Shown: positions 33,283 through 42,103 of the stretch, piece after piece | Layout: the number at the start of each line of letters is the position of its first letter | How positions within the stretch are numbered: position 1 is the first letter of the stretch | Assembly (NCBI RefSeq): GCF_007362955.1 | Contig: NZ_CP041696.1 | Coordinates: forward strand, 3,658,001 to 3,722,000 | Length of the DNA: 64,000 bases | Direction: 5' to 3' | Origin: Lysinibacillus fusiformis | Lineage (GTDB): Bacteria > Bacillota > Bacilli > Bacillales_A > Planococcaceae | The notes under the pieces: model-generated | Told to the model about the DNA's origin: nothing | Database searches by the model: none | What the model saw: only the letters and a program-made list of their open reading frames with translations | Position numbers and translations under genes: made by a program

Positions 33283-33792
33283 TTGAATACATCTATTTTA
33301 AAAGACTCATCTCGTACGTCTGTAAGTGAGCTTACAAAGACGGCACTTGTCGCGGCCCTGTATGTGGCTGTAACTGTTTTATTGGCAGTCTTTAGTTTTG
33401 GGGCTGTACAACTACGTTTGTCGGAGATGTTCAACTATCTAGCGTTGTACAACAAACGTTATGTATTAGCAGTGACAATAGGCGTAATACTGGCGAATTT
33501 TATGTCACCCACTTGGATATTAGATGTACCTATTGGTGGGATTGCGACATTCCTTGTCTTAATCCTGTGCCGGAAAGTAACAAAAAATATCACAAATGAC
33601 ATCTTGAAAATGGTTGTGACTGCATTGATTTTTGCGTTCTCGATGTTTACCGTAGCAGGTCAATTAACAATCCTCTATGATCTTCCGTTTTGGGCAACTT
33701 GGTTTACTGTTGGGATTGGGGAGTTATTGTCAATGACGGTCGGTGGTGTAACGATTTATTTATTAAATAAAAAAATCGATTTATCAAAATAA
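33283..33792 (+). CDS. queT: QueT-family queuosine-precursor transporter (ECF S component)
   Basis: This 169-residue membrane protein has about five to six helices. TKTALVAALYVAVTVLLAVF opens the domain, with GAVQLRLSEMFNYLALYN, an S-component substrate motif, and ILDVPIGGIATFLVLILCRK, as in QueT proteins that import preQ0/preQ1 together with a shared ECF module encoded elsewhere. The start is TTG 33283 after AAAGGAG. It is monocistronic. The substrate is inferred from the family and the leader. Confidence 0.82.
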   Translation: MNTSILKDSSRTSVSELTKTALVAALYVAVTVLLAVFSFGAVQLRLSEMFNYLALYNKRYVLAVTIGVILANFMSPTWILDVPIGGIATFLVLILCRKVTKNITNDILKMVVTALIFAFSMFTVAGQLTILYDLPFWATWFTVGIGELLSMTVGGVTIYLLNKKIDLSK

Positions 33793-33797
33793 TACAA

Positions 33798-34284
33798 GAA
33801 GCTGGGACATAATTTTAAATTTTAAGAAAGAGGAGCAAAGTCGTTATTAAATTTTTTCTATCTAAAAATGAAGGAAAATTTAGACGTTCTTCCTTTTGGA
33901 ATAAAGTGAAACTTCAATCAGTGGGGGTTTTCTTCATCCCCCACTGATTGTACGTTGAACCAATCGGGCTTTTACGGTCAGTTGATCGCCCACCTCGTTG
34001 ACTCTTTCTCATCTTTCCACTTGAGGTGGGCGTCTTGTACCTGACGCTTCGCTTTCGGAACAGATAAATTACTGACCGTTAATGCGGGATAAATAAAATT
34101 CAAAAGAGAGTACTAGTTGATGGTAGCGAAGGCAGAGACTCATGGAGGATTAGCGTGACGTCTGAGACTACAGGATCAGGCCACGCCCCCGGAAAGCGTC
34201 CGCCGTAGCGGACATCAACGCTTACAGCAAAAAAGTGTTAGATCGACAATCAATCTAACACTTTTTCTCTTTTGTCCCAGCCTC
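33798..34284. repeat. Hairpin-rich non-coding repeat, copy B (inverted relative to copy A)
   Basis: About 487 bp, the reverse complement of 14832-15326 with scattered differences; the part corresponding to 14930-15010 of copy A is the most divergent. The ends are GAAGCTGGGACA and TGTCCCAGCCTC. The inner stems (CGCCCACCTC/GAGGTGGGCG, CAATCAGTGGGGG/CCCCCACTGATTG, GTGTTAGAT/ATCTAACAC) are conserved. Like copy A it lies between two convergent genes (queT and the PmbA gene). Confidence 0.88.
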
Positions 34285-34365
34285 TTTTCTGTATGTAGAA
34301 TCCAATGTTGATGGTTCACCATCACGCAGGGAGGTGGTTGCACGTTATGCTTCGCTGTTGCGCAA

Positions 34366-34408
34366 AAAAAGGATGTGTCTCAAATGATTTTCGAGACACA
34401 TCCTTTTT
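34366..34408. terminator. Bidirectional terminator at the 3' end of the pmbA/tldD unit
   Basis: AAAAAGGATGTGTCTC and GAGACACATCCTTTTT form a perfect 16-bp stem with T-runs on both strands. Confidence 0.88.
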
Positions 34409-34423
34409 GCTATACAGAATATT

Positions 34424-35767
34424 TTATTCAACCGTAACGGAAAGCTCCTTCACTAGGAGAGAGGAGGAGCCGTAGCCTTGTGGAAGGAAGTAAAGTTCTG
34501 AGCTGGTTTCCTCAATATCTTTCATGAGGTCAAAGAAGTTACCAGCGATTGTCATTTGTTTGACAGGTGAGACAATTTTGCCGTCTTTAATATGGAAACC
34601 TGTTGCTGCAACAGAAAAATCGCCAGAAATGGTATTCGTACCAGAGTGAAGACCAGATAAGCCTGTGATAAGGAGTCCTTCCGAAATGGCAGCAATTAAG
34701 TCAGCTTGTGTTTTCTGACCAGGTGGAACATATAAATTTTGAGGCGCGATTGTCAGCGTGCCTTTATAAGAATTCTTATGCGCATGACCGCTTGTGGCGC
34801 AGCCTTCTATTTTTGCAGTTTTTCGGTTATGAAGGAGCGTTTGTAGCGTTCCGTTTAAAATAATCGCTTGTTGTTTTGTCGCAACACCCTCTCCGTCAAA
34901 ATTTGAGCCCGTCAAAGCATTTGGATGAAAGGGGTCATTTAACAATGTAAATGCATCAGAAGCCACTTTCTGACCAACTTTTCCTTTTAATAGGGACTGA
35001 TCCTTTTGAGCATTTTCCGCTGAGAATACAGGCATAAAGGTTGCAAGTAATGCAGCTGTTGCGTCATAGCGTAAAATAATTGGATATTTGCCAGAGGGGA
35101 TAGATTTCTCACCTAGATTAGCAAGTGCTTCTTCAGCGGCTTCTTTGGCAATTTCTTCGACATCAAGTGCATAAAAATCACGTGTCATTTTCAAGTAGCC
35201 AGCTGTTTTCAATTCATCACCATCTTTAACAACTGTTGAAATGAATATCACTAAGCCATTTTCTTTTTGCGATAGTGAAAGGTTTTTACTATTCACTAAT
35301 GAACGTTCAGTTGAAAACTCTTTCAATATGCAATAATCAAGTGTGACGATTCGTGGGTCATAGGTAAGTATGTTCTTTTCAATAGCTCGAAGCAACTCTA
35401 CCTTGTCGGCAATTTCGATATTCGCCAGTTCTTCACTATAAAACTGATGACCTGCATATTCGCTACTGCCCTCGAAAATATCAATTCCCTCATCCTCATC
35501 AAGTATGTCTGCATTGGCTTTAGCGCTGTCAATTAAAAATGGAATCGATTCATCGTCTAGTTTTTCGGTATAGGAATAGCCCATTTTTCCATTATAAAGC
35601 CCTCGAAGACTAAGACCACCATCTTCAGATGTCTCGTAGCTATCAATTTGACCTTCATAAAGCTTACATTCAAATGATGTCTTACGTTCGAAATAGACTT
35701 CCACTTCTTTAAAATCAGCATCTACCGCTTGTTGTAGCAGTTTTTCTTGGAATTCAGCGATTGTCAT
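34424..35767 (-). CDS. pmbA: TldE/PmbA family protein
   Basis: This 447-residue protein is the non-catalytic-type partner of TldD. PmbA/TldE lacks the HExxxH zinc motif but shares the fold, with LSLRGLYNGKMGYSYTEKLD near the N-terminus, GSNFDGEGVATKQQ and GLHSGTNTISGDFSVAATGF, the conserved C-terminal barrel motif, and MTIAGNFFDLM. TldD/TldE pairs are proteases that unfold and cleave peptides, for example in microcin maturation and CcdA turnover. The gene follows tldD by 3 bases, so they form an operon. Confidence 0.9.
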   Translation of the reverse strand: MTIAEFQEKLLQQAVDADFKEVEVYFERKTSFECKLYEGQIDSYETSEDGGLSLRGLYNGKMGYSYTEKLDDESIPFLIDSAKANADILDEDEGIDIFEGSSEYAGHQFYSEELANIEIADKVELLRAIEKNILTYDPRIVTLDYCILKEFSTERSLVNSKNLSLSQKENGLVIFISTVVKDGDELKTAGYLKMTRDFYALDVEEIAKEAAEEALANLGEKSIPSGKYPIILRYDATAALLATFMPVFSAENAQKDQSLLKGKVGQKVASDAFTLLNDPFHPNALTGSNFDGEGVATKQQAIILNGTLQTLLHNRKTAKIEGCATSGHAHKNSYKGTLTIAPQNLYVPPGQKTQADLIAAISEGLLITGLSGLHSGTNTISGDFSVAATGFHIKDGKIVSPVKQMTIAGNFFDLMKDIEETSSELYFLPQGYGSSSLLVKELSVTVE

Positions 35768-35770
35768 AAA

Positions 35771-37159
35771 TTATTCCCCCTTTGTTCCACCAACTGTAAT
35801 TTCACGAACGCGGATCATCGGTTGGCCGACATTCACTGGCAGACTGCCACTGACTGATCCGCACATGCCTGCACCATGCGCTAGATTATTCCCGACACGA
35901 TCAACTAGTTGTAATGTTTTTGCCCCGTTTCCAATAAGCGTTGCACCACGCACAGGGCGATCAATTTTACCATCTTTCACGGTATAGGCTTCCATCACAG
36001 CGAAGTTATAATCACCAGTCGCCGGATTTACTTGTCCACCACCCATATATTTTGCGTAAATACCGTATTCGGTTGAGGCAATAATATCTTCTGGTGTAGA
36101 GGTGCCTGGTGCGATATAAGTGTTGGTCATACGTGATGTTGGACTGAAACGATAGGATTGGCGACGTGAAGAGCCAGTCGGTTCAGTATTCATGCGCCGG
36201 GCATTGAATTTATCGATCAAATAACCTTTTAGAATACCATTTTCAATCAAGATGTTTTTACGCGTTTTTTCCCCTTCGTCATCCATATTGAGAGAACCCC
36301 ATTCATTAGGGAGGGTGCCATCATCAATATATGTAACAATATCGGGTGCCACTTTTTCGCCAATGCGATTTGCGAATACGGAATTGTTTTTTGCAACAGC
36401 TGTCGCTTCAAGTCCATGACCGCAAGCTTCGTGAAAAATAACACCACCAAATTCATTATCAATGATGACAGGGAATTTACCGCTTGGACATTCATCCGCA
36501 TGAAGCATTGTAATTGCAATACGTGACGCTTCTCCTGCATAGTGATGAAGGTCAAGGTTTTCCATAAATTCAAAGCCGGCATGTGCCCCTGGACCGTAGA
36601 ATCCTGTTTGCACTTCGTTCCCTTCGGAGGCAGTTGCTTGAATCGAGAGTCTACTATAGATCCGCGTATCCTCCACAAATTTACCTTCCGAGTTAGCAAT
36701 GAGGATATGTTGTTGTTCATCCAAATAGCGAATGCCAACCTGACTAATACGTTCATCATAACTTCGCGCAATTTCATTGGCCTGTCGCATGACGTCTGCT
36801 TTTCTTGCATGTTCGACAGTGTTTGGTGTTAGTAAGATTTTGTGAATAGGGGTTATATGTTCTGGATGGAGCGGATGGATGGTGCCAGCAGCGCCCCCCT
36901 TGATGGCAAGTGCAGCTCGTCTCGCTGCTATTAGCAAGCCTTCTTCTGAGATATCGTTCGTGTAGGTGTAAATAGATTGGAGTCCACTAAAAATACGTAT
37001 GCCAATGCCAAAATCACGCCCAGATATACTTTGTTCAATTTTTCCGCCTCGTAAAGTAAGTGAATTCACGTATTTATCTTCAATGAATAATTCCGAAAAA
37101 TCCCCCCCTGAAGTAAGGGCTGCTTGCAGTACATTTTCAATAACCGACTGTTTAATCAT
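35771..37159 (-). CDS. tldD: TldD family metallopeptidase
   Basis: This 462-residue protein has the catalytic zinc motif HEACGHGLEA (HExxxH, about residue 245) inside NEFGGVIFHEACGHGLEATA, with the N-terminal GRDFGIGIRIFSG and C-terminal LVDRVGNNLAHGAGMCGSVS segments of TldD. It probably forms a hexamer of TldD-TldE dimers degrading unfolded peptides. It is the first gene of a two-gene operon. The minus-strand ATG 37159 has AGGAGGAAG upstream. Confidence 0.93.
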   Translation of the reverse strand: MIKQSVIENVLQAALTSGGDFSELFIEDKYVNSLTLRGGKIEQSISGRDFGIGIRIFSGLQSIYTYTNDISEEGLLIAARRAALAIKGGAAGTIHPLHPEHITPIHKILLTPNTVEHARKADVMRQANEIARSYDERISQVGIRYLDEQQHILIANSEGKFVEDTRIYSRLSIQATASEGNEVQTGFYGPGAHAGFEFMENLDLHHYAGEASRIAITMLHADECPSGKFPVIIDNEFGGVIFHEACGHGLEATAVAKNNSVFANRIGEKVAPDIVTYIDDGTLPNEWGSLNMDDEGEKTRKNILIENGILKGYLIDKFNARRMNTEPTGSSRRQSYRFSPTSRMTNTYIAPGTSTPEDIIASTEYGIYAKYMGGGQVNPATGDYNFAVMEAYTVKDGKIDRPVRGATLIGNGAKTLQLVDRVGNNLAHGAGMCGSVSGSLPVNVGQPMIRVREITVGGTKGE

Positions 37160-37286
37160 CTATCTTCCTCCTTTTCTCAATTGTAGCGTACTTACTATAT
37201 TTATTTACGAAATAATAGAAAGATTCCATATTTTGATGATTTACAGAAAGTAAATTAGAAAAATATGTTTGGAGAGGTGAGAGGGT

Positions 37287-37403
37287 ATGAATCATAGGTT
37301 AAATACATATGAAATTCAGAAAATTCCCAATATGCACAAGTTATGCAGAGAAATAGTGAATAGAAGTGGTGGATTTCTTGGGGGAAAATTGATTAAAGAT
37401 TAG
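37287..37403 (+). CDS. Small ORF of 38 codons, uncertain
   Basis: ATG 37287 follows GGAGAGGTGAGAGGG and opens MNHRLNTYEIQKIPNMHKLC, ending GGFLGGKLIKD at 37403. It lies in the 317-base gap between divergent tldD and the MBL gene. It has a good ribosome site and basic composition but no recognised family. Confidence 0.35.
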   Translation: MNHRLNTYEIQKIPNMHKLCREIVNRSGGFLGGKLIKD

Positions 37404-37476
37404 AAAATATTGCAAAAACTAATTGTATTAGTTAAAATGTTAATAAGATTAGTTTTGAAAGGGGATTTGATGAAAA

Positions 37477-38193
37477 ATGAAGATTACAAAGATTGGTACA
37501 GTTTTTCAATTGTCATTTATGCCAAGATTATTTCCTGTTAATTGTTATTTTATAGAAGAAGAAAACGGGCTTACATTGATTGATGCAGCTCTACCATATA
37601 GCGCAAAAAGTATCATAGCTGCGGCCAAGGATATAGGAAAGCCGATTACAAGAATTATTATTACGCACGCACATAATGATCATATCGGCGCACTAGACAC
37701 GCTAAAAGAATTATTACCTGAAAGTCAGGTGTACATATCTTCTAGAGATGCGCTGTTATTAGAAGGAAATTCGATATTGCTACAGAATGAAAAGAACGTA
37801 CCCATTCGTGGAGGTCTTCCAAAAAATATTGCAACCAAACCAGATGTATTACTTGAAGAAGGTGATTGTGTTGGTTCATTAGAAGTGATTGCAACACCAG
37901 GCCATACCCCAGGTTCTATCAGTCTTTTCGACACACGCAATAGAAGCTTAATTGCTGGCGATGCACTAATAACTAGGGGAAAGCTTGTAGTATCTGGCAT
38001 GATGAATCCATTGTTCCCGTTTCCAGCGCTAGCAACATGGGATAAATGCACAGCTCTTGAAAGTGCCAAAAAATTAAGTGATTATAAGCCAAACTTACTT
38101 GCTGTTGGTCATGGGAAGATGTTAGAGCAACCCCAGAAACTTTTGGATAGGGCCATCGCACAAGCAGAAATTAAATTTTTACAATCAAAATAG
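37477..38193 (+). CDS. Metallo-beta-lactamase fold hydrolase
   Basis: This 238-residue protein has the metal motif THAHNDHIGAL (HxHxDH), a later ATPGHTPGSISLFD His and IAGDALITRG Asp, and a C-terminal VGHGKML His, the usual two-metal site of glyoxalase-II-like hydrolases. The substrate is unknown. ATG 37477 follows GAAAGGGG. The TetR gene starts 14 bases after its stop, so the two probably form an operon, with the regulator controlling it. Confidence 0.88.
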   Translation: MKITKIGTVFQLSFMPRLFPVNCYFIEEENGLTLIDAALPYSAKSIIAAAKDIGKPITRIIITHAHNDHIGALDTLKELLPESQVYISSRDALLLEGNSILLQNEKNVPIRGGLPKNIATKPDVLLEEGDCVGSLEVIATPGHTPGSISLFDTRNRSLIAGDALITRGKLVVSGMMNPLFPFPALATWDKCTALESAKKLSDYKPNLLAVGHGKMLEQPQKLLDRAIAQAEIKFLQSK

Positions 38194-38207
38194 GAAGTGA
38201 GAATAAC

Positions 38208-38807
38208 ATGTCCCGACGAATAAAATTAGATGTATCGATTATTTTACAAAAGGCAACGGAGTTAGTGGATGAATATGGGCTAGACCAACTTTCAATCGGG
38301 TTATTAGCAGAAAAATTGGAAGTACGGCCGCCTTCCTTATATAACCATCTAGATGGGTTAAATGGCTTAAAGCAAAAGTTAGCCATTCAAGGCGTAAAAA
38401 AGCTAAATGAAACGATGCTTCAATCTGCAGTAGGGCGTTCAGGGGATGATGCTGTCCGCGCCATTAGTAAAGCATATATTCAATTTGTAAGAATGCATCC
38501 GGGGCTTTATGATGCTAGCACGCGTTTTCCAGATGCGAACGACCAAGAGTTGCAGCAAGCACAGGAGGCTATTGTGCAACTGGTAGTTCAAGTGTTAGAT
38601 GCCTATCATCTGCAAGACGAAATGGCGATTCATATGGTGAGGGGATTACGAAGTATTTTACATGGTTTCACTTCGATTGAACAGATGGGCGGATTCGGGA
38701 TGCCACTTGATATCAATCAAAGCTTTTCAATCCTCATCAACACTTTTATTGAGGGCATTCATGCAGTGGCTTCCAATGAAGATGGATGGATACAGATGGA
38801 TAACTAA
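38208..38807 (+). CDS. TetR/AcrR family regulator (WHG-domain type)
   Basis: This 199-residue protein has an N-terminal helix-turn-helix (IILQKATELVDEYGLDQLSI, then LLAEKLEVRPPSLYNHLDGL). The C-terminal region has FVRMHPGLYDASTRFPD and LRSILHGFTSIEQMGGFGMP, typical of TetR proteins with the WHG (TetR_C_33-like) ligand domain. It is cotranscribed with the MBL hydrolase and presumably represses its own operon. AGGAAGTG precedes ATG 38208. Confidence 0.9.
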   Translation: MSRRIKLDVSIILQKATELVDEYGLDQLSIGLLAEKLEVRPPSLYNHLDGLNGLKQKLAIQGVKKLNETMLQSAVGRSGDDAVRAISKAYIQFVRMHPGLYDASTRFPDANDQELQQAQEAIVQLVVQVLDAYHLQDEMAIHMVRGLRSILHGFTSIEQMGGFGMPLDINQSFSILINTFIEGIHAVASNEDGWIQMDN

Positions 38808-38959
38808 AATCGTTTGTATAGATACCTTACCTACCATTTTATGGATGAATAGATAAGGATGATTAAAAATAGCCTCTAATTATCTAGTTCTTGAAGACAT
38901 GTCATAATTCTCTTCAACTTTAGCCAAACTGATGGAAATGACTTGGAGAAGGTGATGAC

Positions 38960-39184
38960 ATGCTGAACGACTATCATGCAGGAGACAATGTCTATATTTT
39001 TTATAGGAATCCACATATTCAAGATGTAGTGGATATACAGGAAGCAGCTGTGGTGAAGAATCCAGATAATCCAGCTGAATTAGCGCTCTTTCTATTTGAA
39101 ACGTACTATCCTTTAACGACTGACCTTGTGGTATTTGCCAGTGAAATGGATGCCGAACAGGCGTATCATCAGTATTTTCTTTGA
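38960..39184 (+). CDS. SplA-like small protein
   Basis: This 74-residue protein has YHAGDNVYIFYRNPHIQDVV, then EAAVVKNPDNPAELALFLFE and TYYPLT, which match my memory of SplA, the negative regulator of the spore photoproduct lyase operon in Bacillus. Normally splB follows splA, but no photolyase gene is next. AGAAGGTG precedes ATG 38960. The family call is moderate. Confidence 0.6.
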   Translation: MLNDYHAGDNVYIFYRNPHIQDVVDIQEAAVVKNPDNPAELALFLFETYYPLTTDLVVFASEMDAEQAYHQYFL

Positions 39185-39469
39185 TAAAGGGTGCACATGA
39201 AAATGCCATTTACAAAATGTTCATTATAAAGAGTACACTTTAGGCTGTATGAACTCATAACAATTATTTTCACAGTAAAAACAGTATGTAAATTATTAAT
39301 TTCAGAAAATTCACTTTATATTCATAATTTATTGTAATTAAGAATATAACGTTAGGATTTTTGTAATATAATAAATTTAATTCATGAAATAACTGATAGT
39401 TACGAATACTATTACCTTTTATGAATTTGAAAAAGTACATATTTTGAAAATTTTTGGAGGTGTAACTTA
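39185..39469. promoter_or_regulatory. Upstream region of the peroxidase gene, with CodY-like box
   Basis: The region is very AT-rich, with no gene. TAATTTCAGAAAATT (39297-39311) matches the CodY consensus AATTTTCWGAAAATT with two mismatches. GGAGGTG at about 39457 is the ribosome site of the next gene. Confidence 0.35.
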
Positions 39470-40525
39470 ATGAAAAAGTATTTTTTGTTTATGGCAACTT
39501 TTTTAACAATCGGTATTTTGTCAGCGTGTTCGTCAGATGAAGCGGACAACACAGAATCCTCTGACAAAGAAACGACAATAACTGTGTCTGCTGATGAGGA
39601 GGCTATTGCTTCTGCAAAAGCTGCGTTCCAACAAATAGGGGAAGTACCGGTTCCTGAAGATAACCCAATTACAGATGAAAAAGTTGAGCTAGGGAAACGT
39701 TTATTCTTTGATTCTAGATTATCTGGAAATAATATTCAAAGTTGTAGTTCATGTCATCAACCTCAAGCAGGCTATGGGGATAATTTAGCTACATTTATTG
39801 GGTTTGAAGGATTCAAAGGACATAGAAATAGTCCTACAATTATAAATTCAGCGTATTATTCTGAAAACTTCTGGGATGGACGTGCTAGTAGTTTAGAAGA
39901 ACAAGCACAAGGACCTATTACTGCAGAAGGTGAAATGAACCAAGATCTTGATGGATTAGTAGAAGAATTAAAAGCAGTTCCTGAATATGTAACTGATTTC
40001 CAAACAGTTTTTGGTGAAGAAATTTCTACCAATAATATCTTGAAAGCAATTGCTACATTTGAAAGAAAAATTGTAATTAAAGATACTGCTTTTGACAAAT
40101 ACTTAGCCGGTGATGACACTGCAATTGCTGATGTAGCGAAAGAGGGGATGCTACTTTACAATGGCAAAGCAAGTTGTATTGTGTGTCATACGACGCCAAC
40201 ATTGTCTGATGGAAAGTACTATAACTTAGGGATTGAAGGCGATGAAGGTCGTTATGCAGTAACTAATAATGAAGCTGATAAGGGTACATTTAGAACTGCT
40301 TCTTTACGTGGGGTTACTCATACAGGCCCTTATATGCATGATGGTAGTTTAGCTACATTAAAAGATGTTGTTGAATTCTATAACGAAGGCGGAGGAGCGG
40401 ATGCTAATAAAAGTAATCTAATCCAACCACTTGGTTTAACGGATAAAGAAATTGATCAATTAGTTGCTTTCTTAGAAACTTTAGGTGGAGAAGTGCCACA
40501 AGTAGAAGCTCCTAAAGCATACTAA
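39470..40525 (+). CDS. Di-haem cytochrome c peroxidase lipoprotein
   Basis: This 351-residue protein has a signal with lipobox LSAC (Cys 20) and two c-type haem sites: SCSSCHQPQAGYGD (CxxCH at 92-96) and SCIVCHTTP (about residue 236). The bacterial CCP/MauG-family motifs NSPTIINSAYY, FWDGRASSLEEQAQGPI and GVTHTGPYMHDGSLATLKDV are present. It reduces hydrogen peroxide using electrons from a small cytochrome c on the outer face of the membrane. The ATG has GGAGGTG upstream. A terminator follows. A cytochrome c gene and cytochrome c maturation genes lie nearby. Confidence 0.93.
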   Translation: MKKYFLFMATFLTIGILSACSSDEADNTESSDKETTITVSADEEAIASAKAAFQQIGEVPVPEDNPITDEKVELGKRLFFDSRLSGNNIQSCSSCHQPQAGYGDNLATFIGFEGFKGHRNSPTIINSAYYSENFWDGRASSLEEQAQGPITAEGEMNQDLDGLVEELKAVPEYVTDFQTVFGEEISTNNILKAIATFERKIVIKDTAFDKYLAGDDTAIADVAKEGMLLYNGKASCIVCHTTPTLSDGKYYNLGIEGDEGRYAVTNNEADKGTFRTASLRGVTHTGPYMHDGSLATLKDVVEFYNEGGGADANKSNLIQPLGLTDKEIDQLVAFLETLGGEVPQVEAPKAY

Positions 40526-40548
40526 AATAATATATAAATGAAATTTAG

Positions 40549-40595
40549 GGACCATTGCGAAATACCGAAAGGTACAAAGTAATGGTTCCTTTTTG
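40549..40595 (+). terminator. Terminator after the peroxidase gene
   Basis: GGACCATT pairs with AATGGTTCC, followed by TTTTTG. Confidence 0.72.
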
Positions 40596-40894
40596 AATGA
40601 ACGAAAAAAGAGGACGAAAAAATGATGGAAGGGGATTATCTTAGGGAGACGCGAAAGTAATGTAGAAGTAGGTGATGCTTATTTTTGCTACCATGAATTT
40701 GAAGAAAATTACTACTTAGAAACACTTACTGTGTAAGCAGTGCTTATAAGAGCTACTGACTTTAAACTAAATACACCATCTGAATGTAAATCACAGAAAA
40801 AATTACAAGGTTACGAGATTTGACCAGCATTCTCGAAACCTTGTGTCTTCAATCTGAAGGCTCCGTATTTAACTGAGCCTTATTTCTATCTTTA
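40596..40894. other. Convergent intergenic region
   Basis: Stems at 40805-40844 (ACAAGGTT..CGAGA with TCTCG..AACCTTGT) and 40857-40881 (AAGGCTC/GAGCCTT) probably end the minus-strand res transcript. A start-less frame of about 35 codons ending at TAA 40735 (VEVGDAYFCYHEFEENYYLE) may be a gene remnant. Confidence 0.45.
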
Positions 40895-42082
40895 TTAACC
40901 TGCATATGAATGCAGACCTGCAAGTAAAAAGTTAACGAATACGAGGTTAAAAATAATAAGTCCAAATCCAACAATTACTAACCATGCGGATTTTTCACCT
41001 TGCCAATTTCGTGATAAACGTAAGTGTAAAAAAGAAGAATAAAATAACCAAGAAACTAATGCCCAAACTTCTTTAGGATCCCAACTCCAAAAACTACCCC
41101 AGGCAATTTGTGCCCATATCATACCAAAAATTAAAGCACCCAATGTAAAAATCGGATATCCAATTAGTACAGAACGATAACATATTTCATCTAGCAAATC
41201 AGCGCTAATATTTTTAGTAAATGGTTGTAAAATAGCAGCAAATCGCTTTCTTGTAATCAATCTAACTAAAATATGTAAAATTGCGCCAAAAATAAATGAC
41301 CAAATGAATGTATTTATTTTATTTGCATCAACAACATCACCAATAAACGAAGGTGTTTCAATAAATGAATCAGAGCCTGTATCGGATACTAATACGCCAT
41401 CTGTTGGACCTAAAATAATTGGCATACGATATTCGATATATTTTTCTCCATTATCAATTTGGAAAACTGCTGAGTATCCGCCTGCAGTAGTAAATGAAAG
41501 TGTAGCAATAATAAACCCTGCTGTAACAAAAAGTGTAAAAAGAACAGTTTCTAACCAAAAAGCCTTTTTAGATTTAACATTCTGGTCTACTACTTTTACT
41601 AAGTAAATGATAGCAATAACGAAACTAACAGCTAAAATTCCCTGCCCTAATGCAGACAACATTACATGAATTTGTAAAAAGTTACTTTTTAATGAGGGGG
41701 CAAGGGGAGTAATGTCTCTTGAAAACATACTTGCAAAACCTATCATTAATACAACTAACGGTAATGTAAACATGCCTATTACACTTAAACGATAAATGAA
41801 AAATAGTATAATAAACGCTATAATAAACATTAATCCAAAAAAGGTTGTAAATTCATACATATTACTGACTGGTGCATATCCACCTACAATCCAACGAAAT
41901 ATAAAGGAAGTAATTTGAAACATACATCCAATAATTGTAATCACAAATCCAACATTAGCAACCTTTGCAGAGTTCTTTATAGCTACAGCTTTTTTCTGGC
42001 GTATAGAAGCTCCAAAAAATAATGTAGCAACTAAGTATAAAGCAAAGGCTATCGTTAATAAATATCCACTTGCTTCTTGCAT
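40895..42082 (-). CDS. resC: Cytochrome c biogenesis protein ResC/CcsA-type (haem handling)
   Basis: This 395-residue membrane protein has about eight helices. The tryptophan-rich signature WGSFWSWDPKEVWALVSWLF (WWD-like haem domain) and flanking His residues mark CcsA/ResC (also called CcsB), which with ResB exports haem and ligates it to apocytochromes c outside the membrane. It is the third gene of a ResA-ResB-ResC transcript. The minus-strand start ATG 42082 has GATGGAGG upstream. Confidence 0.92.
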   Translation of the reverse strand: MQEASGYLLTIAFALYLVATLFFGASIRQKKAVAIKNSAKVANVGFVITIIGCMFQITSFIFRWIVGGYAPVSNMYEFTTFFGLMFIIAFIILFFIYRLSVIGMFTLPLVVLMIGFASMFSRDITPLAPSLKSNFLQIHVMLSALGQGILAVSFVIAIIYLVKVVDQNVKSKKAFWLETVLFTLFVTAGFIIATLSFTTAGGYSAVFQIDNGEKYIEYRMPIILGPTDGVLVSDTGSDSFIETPSFIGDVVDANKINTFIWSFIFGAILHILVRLITRKRFAAILQPFTKNISADLLDEICYRSVLIGYPIFTLGALIFGMIWAQIAWGSFWSWDPKEVWALVSWLFYSSFLHLRLSRNWQGEKSAWLVIVGFGLIIFNLVFVNFLLAGLHSYAG

Positions 42083-42103
42083 TATTTAATCCTCCATCTT
42101 TCA

